Shown here: positions 45,154-53,547 of the stretch, one piece after another
How the letters are laid out: every line of letters starts with the position of its first letter
Numbering within the stretch: the stretch's first letter is position 1
Origin: JAJPHW01 sp963771505
Lineage (GTDB): Bacteria > Acidobacteriota > Terriglobia > Terriglobales > Acidobacteriaceae
Assembly (NCBI GenBank): GCA_963771505.1
Contig: CAVYTO010000002.1
Location: 1,240,001 to 1,304,000, forward strand
DNA length: 64,000 nt
Direction: 5' to 3'
Position numbers and translations under genes: made by a program
Notes under the pieces: generated by a model
Database searches by the model: none
Told to the model about the DNA's origin: nothing
What the model saw: the letters and a program-made list of their open reading frames with translations, nothing else

Positions 45154-45887
45154 ATCGCATTGTGAAATTCGGGCTCGCCCTGATCGCGCTATCGGCCGCG
45201 TGTTTCGCTGCCGATGTCGCCGTCCTGCACAATGGATATTCCATTCGCCACGAACGCCGCGAAGTGATCGGCCCCGTGACACGCTTGTACACCGGCACAA
45301 CCAGCGATCAGTTCGTGGACATTCCCACCGAACAAATTGACCACTTCGAGGCCGACACTGCTCCGGCAGTCATCGAGACACCGAAGAGTCCGGTTGTAAC
45401 TCTCGGGATCGATGATCTCGTCAATAACGCGAGCGAGCGCTCGCAGCTCGATCCCGATTTGATTGCCAGCGTCATTCATGCGGAAAGCGGATTCAATCCG
45501 AACGCCCGGTCGCCGAAAGGCGCGCAAGGGCTGATGCAGCTTATGCCGCAGACTGCGACTCATCTCGGCGTGACCAACGCGTTCGACCCCGGATCGAACA
45601 TCGACGGCGGCACGCGCTATCTGCGCGAACTGCTGGAGCAATACAACTTCGATATCGTGAAGGCTCTCGCCGCTTACAACGCGGGTCCCCGCCGCGTCGA
45701 TCAATATCACGGCGTGCCGCCCTACCGCGAAACTCAGGCGTACGTCGCGCGAATCGTTCGCGACTTTAATCGCAAGAAACTTGCTGAACGCAAAGCGGCG
45801 AAAATTGCAGCCAAGAAATCTTCTTCGAAATCTGCCGTGACGGCGCAAGTGAAATCGCCCGCTGGCGCATCTACAACTCCGCGTTAG
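45150..45887 (+). CDS. Exported SLT-type lytic transglycosylase
   Basis: A 245-residue periplasmic peptidoglycan lyase. A signal peptide (GLALIALSAACFA) leads into a linker and the SLT domain: LIASVIHAESGFNPNARSP (catalytic Glu in HAES), GLMQLMPQTATHLGV, GTRYLRELL and AAYNAGPRRVDQY. The C-terminus is basic (RKKLAERKAAKIAAKKSS). It is coupled to the upstream HAD gene by ATGA overlap. Confidence 0.92.
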   Translation: MNRIVKFGLALIALSAACFAADVAVLHNGYSIRHERREVIGPVTRLYTGTTSDQFVDIPTEQIDHFEADTAPAVIETPKSPVVTLGIDDLVNNASERSQLDPDLIASVIHAESGFNPNARSPKGAQGLMQLMPQTATHLGVTNAFDPGSNIDGGTRYLRELLEQYNFDIVKALAAYNAGPRRVDQYHGVPPYRETQAYVARIVRDFNRKKLAERKAAKIAAKKSSSKSAVTAQVKSPAGASTTPR

Positions 45888-45955
45888 TTTCGCACCAACG
45901 GATTCACTTCTCCCAGCATCAAAAAATGAAAATCCTCAAGAGGAGAAGTATTGTC

Positions 45956-46531
45956 ATGAAACATTTCTTTACATTCGCCGGCATCTTTCTGTCTTGCGCA
46001 ATCGTTACAAGTTCGGCCAGCGCACAAATTCCAACCAGCGGAAATATCTTTCTCGGTTATTCCTACATGAGCGCAGACCTGGGTTCCGATCGCGCCAACT
46101 TGAACGGATGGAACGCCTCGCTCGAAGGCAAAGTCTTCCCATTTCTTGGGATCGTCGCCGACTTTGACGGCCACTACGGATCGCCAAATGCGTTGACATC
46201 AGGCCTTTGTGGTTCGTCGTTCATCGGCGTCTGCCAGGGTTCCAGCAGCTTCAACCAGCACGACGCTCTATTCGGCCCGCGCGCCTCGATCACTGTCGGA
46301 AAGCTTCGGCCGTTCGCAAATTTTTTGGTCGGCATCGGGCACGTTAACGAAAGCGGCGGCGGTTTGTCGAATTCAGACACGTCGTTCGCGTACGCGGTTG
46401 GCGGCGGCGTGGACTATCACCTGATTCCCACGTTGAGCGGACGGGTCGCAGTTGATATGGTGCAGACTCGCTTTTTCGGCAACACGCAAAACAACGTGCG
46501 TATCTCAACCGGAATTGCTTTCCACTTTTAG
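45956..46531 (+). CDS. Outer-membrane beta-barrel protein
   Basis: A 191-residue protein with a signal peptide (TFAGIFLSCAIVTSSASA) followed by amphipathic strands such as IFLGYSYMSADL and ASLEGKVFPFLGIVADFDGH. It ends in the aromatic VRISTGIAFHF, typical of outer-membrane barrels that are recognised by Bam. The ATG at 45956 has an AGGAG site and is preferred over the upstream ATG at 45926. It follows the transglycosylase by 68 bases. Confidence 0.82.
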   Translation: MKHFFTFAGIFLSCAIVTSSASAQIPTSGNIFLGYSYMSADLGSDRANLNGWNASLEGKVFPFLGIVADFDGHYGSPNALTSGLCGSSFIGVCQGSSSFNQHDALFGPRASITVGKLRPFANFLVGIGHVNESGGGLSNSDTSFAYAVGGGVDYHLIPTLSGRVAVDMVQTRFFGNTQNNVRISTGIAFHF

Positions 46532-46552
46532 TTCAGCTCGCGCAAACAAATA

Positions 46553-46598
46553 CCCCGGATTTTCCGGCTAGTATCGAGCCGATCATCCGGGGCATTTT
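46553..46598 (+). terminator. Stem-loop between convergent genes, possible terminator
   Basis: CCCCGGAT pairs with ATCCGGGG, and an inner CGGCT/AGCCG stem is nested. A CATTTT stretch follows on the plus strand; the T-run is short. It lies 21 bases after the beta-barrel stop. Confidence 0.55.
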
Positions 46599-46617
46599 GC
46601 GACATGAAGCAGGAGCG

Positions 46618-48378
46618 TTACGGCAACACAGTCGCCGCAAGCACCCGAATGTCCGTATTGTTCGGCAACGTAAGACTTTGCACCGTCTTCGTCGGATTCA
46701 AGGCGAACAAATATCCGTAAAGATTGAACGTGCGATTGTCTTTCGTTCCGTCCTCAAAATTGCGATAGGCCATAGCGACAGCTTCGTACTCATGCGGGAA
46801 CTTCGCCGGAGTAAACCAATCGCTAAAGCTCTGGACGAACTGGGTGCTGGTCCCGTCGGTATATTTCACGGTCAACGTTTGCGCGGTCTGGTTACCCTCG
46901 ATTCCGGTCGCGAAGAGAACCAGCTTCGAAAATTTACCGGCCGGCAACGTGACAGTCTGGCCGGTGCTGGCAAATGCGTCGGGGACATTTTCCGTTCCGA
47001 ACTTAAACAGCACCCCGTTGATCACACGCGACGGCGTCAACAGGTTCGCGGAGTAGGAATAGCCCAGTCCGTCGAGGCCGCCAGTGGTGTACATCGTACC
47101 GTCCTGATATATCCCGTTGAGCAGAAACTCGCTCGACAAATCCACTTGTTTGCCGGCGCCAGTGGTGCCAATCGCCGCACTCACGGCCAACGTGATCGGC
47201 AGGGTTTGCACGATGCTGCCCGAAGTTCCTGTGACCGTGACAGGAATAAATCCAGTGCCCGCGGCCGCGCTGGCCTTGAATCGAATTTGCTGCTGATTTC
47301 CGGCTCCTTGAACTGCCGCCGTGATCCCCTTCGGCAACGCGGATAAGCTCAACGTCACCTGACCGGTGAAGCCATTCAAGTCCGTGATTGTGATCGGTTC
47401 ATTCGCCGTTGAATTCTGATTCAGGAACACAGTGCCCGGCCCAGACAGCGTGAAGCCGCTGCCGCCGACCGCCGTGTTAATCGCATTCGCGTATTGCGCC
47501 GCGAGGCCTGTGCCGACGAAATCATCGTAAAGCCACATAAATCCGCCGTTGATGCCGCACTGGGTGTGCCATCCGCTCATGATGCTCTGTACCTGCGCGG
47601 GCGTGTCGTCCTGGTCCCACAGCCCCGGCCATACTGGGACAGTGCCAAAATTCCAACCGACGCAAGGATTGTTCCCGCTGCCCCCGGCATAAGCCTGAAG
47701 GTGAACGCCGTCAACCGTTCCCGGCAGTTGTGTATTGATCTGCGTCACCAGGTTCGTCCAGTAGCTGCTGGCGTCGAACGGGTCCGGCACGACATGGTAT
47801 CCGAGTTTGCCGAGCATCACCGCAAAAGCGATGGTCGTCGGAGAATTGAAGCTGTTCTCGTCGTCGAAGTCGAGAGCGTCAAGGGCGGGAATTGCAGCCT
47901 TGAGCGCCGCGAAATCTTTGTACAGAATGCTTGTGGGCCCGGTGCCTTGCGCCTTGATCAGCGCGGTGATGTCCTGCCAATCCCCAACATTGGAGGAGCC
48001 GATGCTGAACGTAACTCGCTTCACCGTCCCCTGCTTCAGCAGTGCCATGTTCCCGGGGAAATCAGCGTGCGTCTGATTGCCCACATAAACGCCCGCAGAA
48101 GTCAGCGGGAATTCGCCGTTCAAATTCAGATCGCCAACGGAATTGACTTCAACGCTCCACACGATGGCCTCGGTAAATCCTGAGTGCTCGATTTCGGCAA
48201 TGTTGTTCGCGGCGTTCTTGTAGAAAGGGCCGCCGCCGAAAATCCCGGTCTGGCCAGTCTGCGCAAAGGAGGCAGGGCTGCAAAGTGCGCATATCAGAAG
48301 CGACCAAATGACAATCGATGCGAAGCGTGCGTAACGGAAGGTAACAGAAGGCGAGTCGGTTCGGGCGAGAAGGGTCAT
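46618..48378 (-). CDS. Secreted GH18-like multidomain protein
   Basis: A 586-residue secreted protein. Its signal peptide (IVIWSLLICALCSPASFAQ) is followed by a domain with the GH18 catalytic signature DxxDxDxE in ALDALDFDDE (about residues 164-173), plus VDGVHLQAYAGG and GGFMWLYDDF, which match chitinase-type barrel strands. Next is an Ig-like region (ITDLNGFTGQVTLSLSALP) and a C-terminal beta-rich carbohydrate-binding-like domain. Chitin or peptidoglycan fragments are likely substrates. ATG 48378 has GGAG five bases upstream and starts the signal peptide; the longer frame is rejected. Confidence 0.62.
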   Translation of the reverse strand: MTLLARTDSPSVTFRYARFASIVIWSLLICALCSPASFAQTGQTGIFGGGPFYKNAANNIAEIEHSGFTEAIVWSVEVNSVGDLNLNGEFPLTSAGVYVGNQTHADFPGNMALLKQGTVKRVTFSIGSSNVGDWQDITALIKAQGTGPTSILYKDFAALKAAIPALDALDFDDENSFNSPTTIAFAVMLGKLGYHVVPDPFDASSYWTNLVTQINTQLPGTVDGVHLQAYAGGSGNNPCVGWNFGTVPVWPGLWDQDDTPAQVQSIMSGWHTQCGINGGFMWLYDDFVGTGLAAQYANAINTAVGGSGFTLSGPGTVFLNQNSTANEPITITDLNGFTGQVTLSLSALPKGITAAVQGAGNQQQIRFKASAAAGTGFIPVTVTGTSGSIVQTLPITLAVSAAIGTTGAGKQVDLSSEFLLNGIYQDGTMYTTGGLDGLGYSYSANLLTPSRVINGVLFKFGTENVPDAFASTGQTVTLPAGKFSKLVLFATGIEGNQTAQTLTVKYTDGTSTQFVQSFSDWFTPAKFPHEYEAVAMAYRNFEDGTKDNRTFNLYGYLFALNPTKTVQSLTLPNNTDIRVLAATVLP

Positions 48379-48407
48379 GTTATCTCCTGGGATGAGTGAT
48401 GACGACC

Positions 48408-48466
48408 GTGAAAGCTGGCTACCGGTAAGGCATTCACGCTGGCAGCCCACTTTTGATGGCACTGCC
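48408..48466 (-). promoter_or_regulatory. Structured 5' leader of the GH18-like gene
   Basis: Two hairpins can form in the transcript ahead of the secreted protein gene: arms GGCAG/CTGCC (48441-48445 and 48462-48466) and GTGAA/TTCAC (48408-48412 and 48433-48437), the latter enclosing the palindrome TACCGGTA. No known riboswitch consensus was matched. Confidence 0.35.
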
Positions 48467-48556
48467 AAATTGACTTGAATTATACAATGGCTTACCTAGG
48501 GCCGCTGCGCAACTCACCGACACTGGCCGGGTTTCCAATTGCGGCGCGTGAAATGA

Positions 48557-48784
48557 CAGGAAATCAACGCAGAATCAATCGACGCCGTTCATTGGACATA
48601 CCCTGTGCTCCTCGCACAATTCGGCACCAACAACGCCAATGCCAACTACGCAACTGCAGTGGGCTTGGGAGAGAATCCGCAGATATTGGATAATTCCTTC
48701 TACATTTTCTACACGAAATATCCAACGAACGGAGAAGGCTGGAATGGCGCCACCGTCAATCGCTTCAACTTGACGTGCCAGTAA
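48557..48784 (+). pseudogene. C-terminal remnant of a secreted protein gene
   Basis: A 75-codon open stretch follows an in-frame TGA at 48554 and ends at TAA. Its translation looks like a genuine protein C-terminus: HWTYPVLLAQFGTNN, ENPQILDNSFYIFYTKYP and GWNGATVNRFNLTCQ. Tyr, Trp and Asn-rich strands of this type end some secreted carbohydrate-active or DUF4185-like proteins. There is no credible start or N-terminal domain upstream, where about 90 bases remain before the GH18-like gene leader, so it is read as a decayed fragment. Parent family not certain. Confidence 0.5.
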
Positions 48785-48888
48785 CGTCGGCAACTTAAAG
48801 ATGTTTCCAATCGCGTTGTGACCGGCAAAAGGGCTGCCTCGCAAGGCAATTCCGCCATCGGACGCTACGGGTACAATAATCTCAGTCC

Positions 48889-50058
48889 ATGAAGCGCATT
48901 GCCATCCTCGGTTCGACCGGATCGATTGGGCGCAGCACGCTTAGCGTCGTCGAATCGTTCCCCGATCGCTTTCAGGTAGTCACTATGGCGGCAGGCCGCA
49001 ACCTTGACGCCGCATTCGAACAGGCGAGGCGCTGGCGTCCGCAAGTTGTTTCGATGGCTGAGGAATCTGACGCGGATGCGTTACAGAGGCGGCTGAAGTC
49101 TTCGGGCATCGCTGGCGTTGAAGTCGTACACGGCCCTGCCGGTTCGGTTTGCGTGGCAACCCACTCAGAAGTCGATTTCGTGGTCAGCGCAATTGTCGGC
49201 GTGGCCGGTTTGCAAGCGACTTACGCTGCCGTCTGCGCTGGAAAAGCCATCGGTCTTGCCAACAAAGAATGCATGGTGGTGGCGGGCGAGTTGATCACCG
49301 CCGAAGCCCGTCGCCAACAGAAGCCGATTCTGCCGATCGACAGCGAGCATAATGCCATCCATCAGTGCTTGCGAGGCGGCCGGCCCACAGAGGTGGAATG
49401 CATCTGGCTGACGGCATCCGGCGGGCCGTTCCTGCACACGCCCCGCGAAGACTTTCCCGCCATCACAGTTCAGCAGGCACTGAACCATCCCACGTGGAAA
49501 ATGGGTCGGCGAATCACGATTGATTCCGCCACGCTGATGAATAAGGGTTTCGAAGTCATCGAAGCCTGCCGCCTGTTCGACTTACCGCCAGAACGCGTGA
49601 AAGTGATGGTGCATCCGCAGTCCACGATTCATTCGATGGTCGAGTTTGTGGATGGCAGCCTACTTGCTCAAATCTCGGTGACGGATATGCGGCTCCCCAT
49701 CCTCTACGCACTGACATATCCTGACCGCGTTTCGTCCGATTTGCGCTTCCCGGTCAGTGACTTACGGCATCTCGACTTCTACCCGCCCGATGTGGAAAAA
49801 TTCCCTTGTTTGAGGCTCGCGTATGAAGCAGCCGAGGCCGGCGGTGCGCAAACCATTGCACTCAATGCTGCGGATGAGGTCGCTGTGGAGGCCTTTCTGG
49901 ACGGGGCAATCGGCTTTACGGAAATTCCCGTACTTATTGAAGAAGTCTTGCACTCAACCAGCCGTGAGCACATCCAATCAATAGAACAAGCGCTTGCCGA
50001 GGACGCGAAGGCCCGATCCGCGGCGCGCGACGCAATTAAAAGCCTGGCGGTACGCTAA
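48889..50058 (+). CDS. dxr: 1-deoxy-D-xylulose 5-phosphate reductoisomerase
   Basis: A 389-residue NADPH- and metal-dependent enzyme that makes 2-C-methyl-D-erythritol 4-phosphate, the committed step of the MEP isoprenoid pathway. NADPH-binding GSTGSIGRSTL is at residues 8-18. ANKECMVVAGELI, PIDSEHNAIHQCLRG, LTASGGPFL and the flexible loop region NHPTWKMGRRITIDSATLMNKG are present. It is followed by rseP 30 bases downstream; ispG lies beyond a toxin-antitoxin pair. Confidence 0.96.
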   Translation: MKRIAILGSTGSIGRSTLSVVESFPDRFQVVTMAAGRNLDAAFEQARRWRPQVVSMAEESDADALQRRLKSSGIAGVEVVHGPAGSVCVATHSEVDFVVSAIVGVAGLQATYAAVCAGKAIGLANKECMVVAGELITAEARRQQKPILPIDSEHNAIHQCLRGGRPTEVECIWLTASGGPFLHTPREDFPAITVQQALNHPTWKMGRRITIDSATLMNKGFEVIEACRLFDLPPERVKVMVHPQSTIHSMVEFVDGSLLAQISVTDMRLPILYALTYPDRVSSDLRFPVSDLRHLDFYPPDVEKFPCLRLAYEAAEAGGAQTIALNAADEVAVEAFLDGAIGFTEIPVLIEEVLHSTSREHIQSIEQALAEDAKARSAARDAIKSLAVR

Positions 50059-50088
50059 CTGGCGAAGTCGAAGGGAAAGTAAGCATTT

Positions 50089-51435
50089 ATGGGAGATTTT
50101 CTTACTGCAGTTCTGGCCGTTGCGGTAGTTCTCGGTTTCATGATCCTGATCCACGAATTTGGCCACTACGCCGCTGCCAAGTGGCTGGGCGTGCGGGTGG
50201 AAGTTTTCTCGATCGGGTTCGGCAAGCGCTTGCTGGGATTTCGACGCGGCGACACTGACTATCGCATCAGCGCGATCCCGCTCGGCGGTTACGTAAAGAT
50301 GACCGGCGAGAATCCGATGGACGAGCGCACCGGCGACCCTGCGGAATTCCTGTCGCATCCTCGCTGGCATCGATTCATTATTGCGATCGCCGGCCCGGCA
50401 ATGAACATCGCGCTTGCAATCGGGCTTCTCACCCTGGTTTACACCGTGCATTACGAATACGCGGTTTACCTCGATCAGCCTGCGGTAGTGGATGGCGTGC
50501 GGTCCGCCTCTCCGGCAGCCTTGGCGGGCATTTTACCGGGTGACCGGATCGTAAAAATCGACGGTATCGAAAATCCTACGTGGGAACAAGTTCAGCCGCG
50601 CGTCTGGCTGAGTCCGAACCAGCCGTTGTCGGTCACGATTGATCGCGGCGGTCAGCAGATGCAGAAGACTGTAGTTCCAACCGCTGTGACTTCTTCTGAA
50701 GTGGGCTCAGCAGGATGGTATCCGCGAGATTCTATAGTCGTCGGCACGCTCGACGCGAACATGCCTGCGGCCCGAGCGGGAATCAAAGAAGGCGACAAAA
50801 TCGTTGCCATGAATGGCCAGCCCCTGCTTTCAATCGAGAACATGATCGAGAGGTTGCAGGAGGTGAAAGATCAACCGGTCGATCTCACTGTCGTTCGTGA
50901 CGGCTCGAGCATCAACTTTCACGTGCAGGCCACACTTTCGCCCACTGAAAATCCCAAGGAGCGACGTTATCGTCTTGGTTTCGCTGACAGAGGCGAGACC
51001 AAAGTGACCAGGCTCCCCGTGGGCCAAGCCCTGCAGCTTTCGCTCAACGAAAATCGCCGCGGCTCACTAATGATTCTGGAATTGGCCAAGAAGATCTTCC
51101 AGCGCAAGATTTCGATGAAAATGGTCTCCGGACCGATTGGCATCGCGCAGGACGCAGGCTATGCAGCGCAGCAAAAGGGATGGACTCCGCTGATGGAACT
51201 GACTTCAGCGATCAGCCTGAACCTCGGCATTTTCAATTTGCTGCCGATTCCCATCCTCGACGGCGGAGTAATCATGCTGCTATTCGTCGAAGGCCTGATG
51301 CGCCGCGACATCAACATCCGAATCAAAGAACGCATTTACCAGACGGCGTTCGTCTTTCTAGTGCTGTTCGCCGTGATGGTGATCTTTAACGATCTAGTGA
51401 AGACGATTCCGGGATTGGCGCAGAGACTGCCGTAA
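50089..51435 (+). CDS. rseP: RseP/site-2 protease-family intramembrane metalloprotease
   Basis: A 448-residue M50 zinc protease. The HExxH motif is H22-E23-F-G-H26 in LIHEFGHYAAAKWLG, and the third-ligand region is LLPIPILDGGVIMLLFVEG. Two PDZ domains lie between the membrane segments (SPAALAGILPGDRI and MPAARAGIKEGDKI). Homologues release anti-sigma factors or clear signal peptides. dxr-rseP linkage is common in bacteria and supports both calls. Confidence 0.95.
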   Translation: MGDFLTAVLAVAVVLGFMILIHEFGHYAAAKWLGVRVEVFSIGFGKRLLGFRRGDTDYRISAIPLGGYVKMTGENPMDERTGDPAEFLSHPRWHRFIIAIAGPAMNIALAIGLLTLVYTVHYEYAVYLDQPAVVDGVRSASPAALAGILPGDRIVKIDGIENPTWEQVQPRVWLSPNQPLSVTIDRGGQQMQKTVVPTAVTSSEVGSAGWYPRDSIVVGTLDANMPAARAGIKEGDKIVAMNGQPLLSIENMIERLQEVKDQPVDLTVVRDGSSINFHVQATLSPTENPKERRYRLGFADRGETKVTRLPVGQALQLSLNENRRGSLMILELAKKIFQRKISMKMVSGPIGIAQDAGYAAQQKGWTPLMELTSAISLNLGIFNLLPIPILDGGVIMLLFVEGLMRRDINIRIKERIYQTAFVFLVLFAVMVIFNDLVKTIPGLAQRLP

Positions 51436-51573
51436 GCTGTACCCATTATTGACCCATTATTGTAGAGGCACACAGTCCCGGAAGGCTCTTTTCGTGAGTT
51501 CTCTTGGCCGTAATCCCGCCTGCTACCGGCACCCACAGGTCGACCCACGACCTGTAAACCTAATCAACACCAG

Positions 51574-51600
51574 TGTAATACTCAGTGGTATAGTATTACA
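51574..51600 (+). promoter_or_regulatory. Operator/promoter of the AbrB-PIN toxin-antitoxin pair
   Basis: A perfect 8-bp inverted repeat, TGTAATAC (51574-51581) and GTATTACA (51593-51600), is separated by 11 bases. The -10-like TATAGT (51589-51594) overlaps the right arm. It lies 22 bases ahead of the antitoxin ATG, as expected for autoregulation by an antitoxin-toxin complex. Confidence 0.7.
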
Positions 51601-51621
51601 TTGATTGAAAGTGGGTACCTG

Positions 51622-51864
51622 ATGCCATCCAAAAATCAGCTAGCGCAGGTTGTCAGCACTAAAGGGCAGGTTGTTATCCCTGTCGAACTGCGGGAAGAAC
51701 TTGGCATCGAACCGGGAACTCAGATTTGCTTCGAGAAGTGTAAGGACGGTTTGTTGCTACGTCCGGTAACGAAGGCATTTATTCGCAGCCTGCGCGGATA
51801 CTTCGGCGAAGGCCCGTCGCTGGGCGACGTCCGCGACGAAGAGCATCGCAAGGAACGTTTGTGA
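51622..51864 (+). CDS. AbrB/VapB-type antitoxin
   Basis: An 80-residue DNA-binding antitoxin. The swapped-hairpin AbrB domain shows VVSTKGQVVIPVELREELGI and EPGTQICFE, followed by a C-terminal tail (LGDVRDEEHRKERL) that would bind the toxin. It overlaps the PIN toxin start by four bases (GTGA). An in-frame TTG lies at 51601 but the ATG at 51622 is preferred. The perfect inverted repeat upstream is a likely autoregulatory site. Confidence 0.88.
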   Translation: MPSKNQLAQVVSTKGQVVIPVELREELGIEPGTQICFEKCKDGLLLRPVTKAFIRSLRGYFGEGPSLGDVRDEEHRKERL

Positions 51865-52280
51865 AAAAGGCTGTCATTGACGCCAGCGCGCTGCTGCGAC
51901 TGGTGGACAACGAAGCTGGCGCAGACCGTATGGAGAGCTACTTTGACCAAGCACGGTCTGGCACGATCCGCCTCAGCATGCCCGCCGTGAATTGGGGTGA
52001 GGTTGTGTACGTAATTCTGAAAGTCCGCGGTACAGAAGGGGCAGAGGCGCTGCTGCCCCGATTGAAGAGCCTCCCGTTTCGCATTGTGGAAATCACCGTG
52101 GAGGCGGCAGAGCAAGCGGCGCAATTCAAGCACGCTCATGGGGTGCATTATGCCGATGCTTTTGCTGGATCTTTGGCTGCTAGCGAAGGCGCCACTCTGG
52201 TCACGGCAGACTACGACTTTCATTCCATCCCGTCCGCCAAACTGAACGTTGATATCCTTCCGCGAAAGGAGAGATGTTAG
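51861..52280 (+). CDS. PIN-domain (VapC-type) ribonuclease toxin
   Basis: A 139-residue PIN toxin. The conserved acidic residues are D7 (AVIDASALL), E47 (NWGEVVYV), D99 (HYADAFAGSLA) and D117 (TADYDF), so the active site is intact. VapC-type toxins cleave tRNA or rRNA. It starts at GTG within the antitoxin stop. The pair is inserted between rseP and ispG and looks like an acquired cassette. Confidence 0.9.
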   Translation: MKKAVIDASALLRLVDNEAGADRMESYFDQARSGTIRLSMPAVNWGEVVYVILKVRGTEGAEALLPRLKSLPFRIVEITVEAAEQAAQFKHAHGVHYADAFAGSLAASEGATLVTADYDFHSIPSAKLNVDILPRKERC

Positions 52281-52304
52281 ATTGCTGCTAAAATAGAGCT
52301 TCCC

Positions 52305-53540
52305 ATGGCAACGATCCAGCGCAGAAAATCGGTCACTTGCTCGATCAACGGCGTCCGCGTCGGTTCGGGTGCACCGGTGGTGGTGCAGTCCATGACCAAC
52401 ACCGACACTGCGGATATTGCCGGAACTGTAAAGCAAGTGCTTGCGCTCGCCCGAGCCGGTTCCGAGTTAGTGCGAGTTACCGTGAACAACGAGGCCGCGG
52501 CGGCCGCGGTCGCCCCCATCGTTGAGCAACTTGCCTCGCAGAATATTCACGTTCCAATCATCGGCGACTTCCATTACAACGGACATCTTCTGCTCAGGAA
52601 ATTCCCGGACTGCGCCCGCGCGTTGGCGAAGTACCGCATCAATCCCGGCAACGTCAGTGTGGGACGAAAAAACGACGACAATTTCCGCATCATGATCGAA
52701 GTCGCGGTCGAGAACCAGAAGCCTGTCCGCATCGGCGTGAACTGGGGATCTCTCGATCAAGCCTTGCTCACCCGCATGATGGATGAAAACTCGCGCTTGG
52801 CCGAACCGAAAGACGCCCGCGATGTGACGATGGAAGCCATGGTCGTGAGCGCGCTTCGCTCCGCTGAATTGGCGGAAAAATACGGACTTCGGCACGACCA
52901 GATCATTCTCAGCGCGAAAGTCAGCGGAGTGCAGGACCTGATCGACGTTTACCGCGCGCTTGCTTCGCGTTGCGACTACCCGCTCCATCTTGGACTCACC
53001 GAAGCCGGCATGGGCGCGAAGGGTGTTGTTGCTTCCAGCGCGGCTCTTGGCGTACTGCTTCAAGAAGGCATTGGAGATACTATCCGCGTTTCGCTTACCC
53101 CTGCCCCCGGCGGCGACCGTTCGGAGGAAGTTCGGGTCGGGCAGCAGATTTTGCAGTCACTGCAAATTCGCAGCTTTACGCCGCAAGTCACCGCTTGCCC
53201 CGGTTGCGGACGCACCACCAGCACTTTCTTTCAGGAAATGGCCGAACAGATTCAAACCTATCTTCGTGAACAGATGCCAACCTGGAAAGAGCGCTACATG
53301 GGCGTCGAGGAAATGAAAGTCGCCGTCATGGGATGTGTGGTGAACGGCCCCGGCGAGTCGAAACACGCTAGCCTCGGCATCTCATTGCCGGGTACCTTCG
53401 AAGAGCCGAAAGCCCCGGTCTTCGTTGACGGACGCCTGTTTACGACGTTGAAGGGCGACCGCATCGTAGCCGAGTTCATCGGCATTCTCGACGAATACGT
53501 CGAATCCCATTACGCCGCCAAGGAAGCTGTTCCGGTTTAA
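52305..53540 (+). CDS. ispG: 4-hydroxy-3-methylbut-2-enyl-diphosphate synthase
   Basis: A 411-residue 4Fe-4S enzyme of the MEP pathway that forms HMBPP from ME-cPP. The TIM-barrel N-terminal region shows PVVVQSMTNTDTADIAGT and HLGLTEAGMGAKGVVASSA. The cluster ligands are in ACPGCGRTT (about residue 300) and VMGCVVNGPGESKHA (about 345). It lies 24 bases after the PIN toxin, downstream of dxr-rseP. Confidence 0.96.
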   Translation: MATIQRRKSVTCSINGVRVGSGAPVVVQSMTNTDTADIAGTVKQVLALARAGSELVRVTVNNEAAAAAVAPIVEQLASQNIHVPIIGDFHYNGHLLLRKFPDCARALAKYRINPGNVSVGRKNDDNFRIMIEVAVENQKPVRIGVNWGSLDQALLTRMMDENSRLAEPKDARDVTMEAMVVSALRSAELAEKYGLRHDQIILSAKVSGVQDLIDVYRALASRCDYPLHLGLTEAGMGAKGVVASSAALGVLLQEGIGDTIRVSLTPAPGGDRSEEVRVGQQILQSLQIRSFTPQVTACPGCGRTTSTFFQEMAEQIQTYLREQMPTWKERYMGVEEMKVAVMGCVVNGPGESKHASLGISLPGTFEEPKAPVFVDGRLFTTLKGDRIVAEFIGILDEYVESHYAAKEAVPV

Positions 53541-53547
53541 CCTCGCG

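Noticed and set aside
48379..48470. Cyclic-di-GMP (GEMM) or other known riboswitch
   Set aside because: GGTAGC-like sequence drew attention, but the required GGGCAAACC-type and GGGACGCAAAGCC-type conserved segments are missing, so only an unspecified structured leader is reported.
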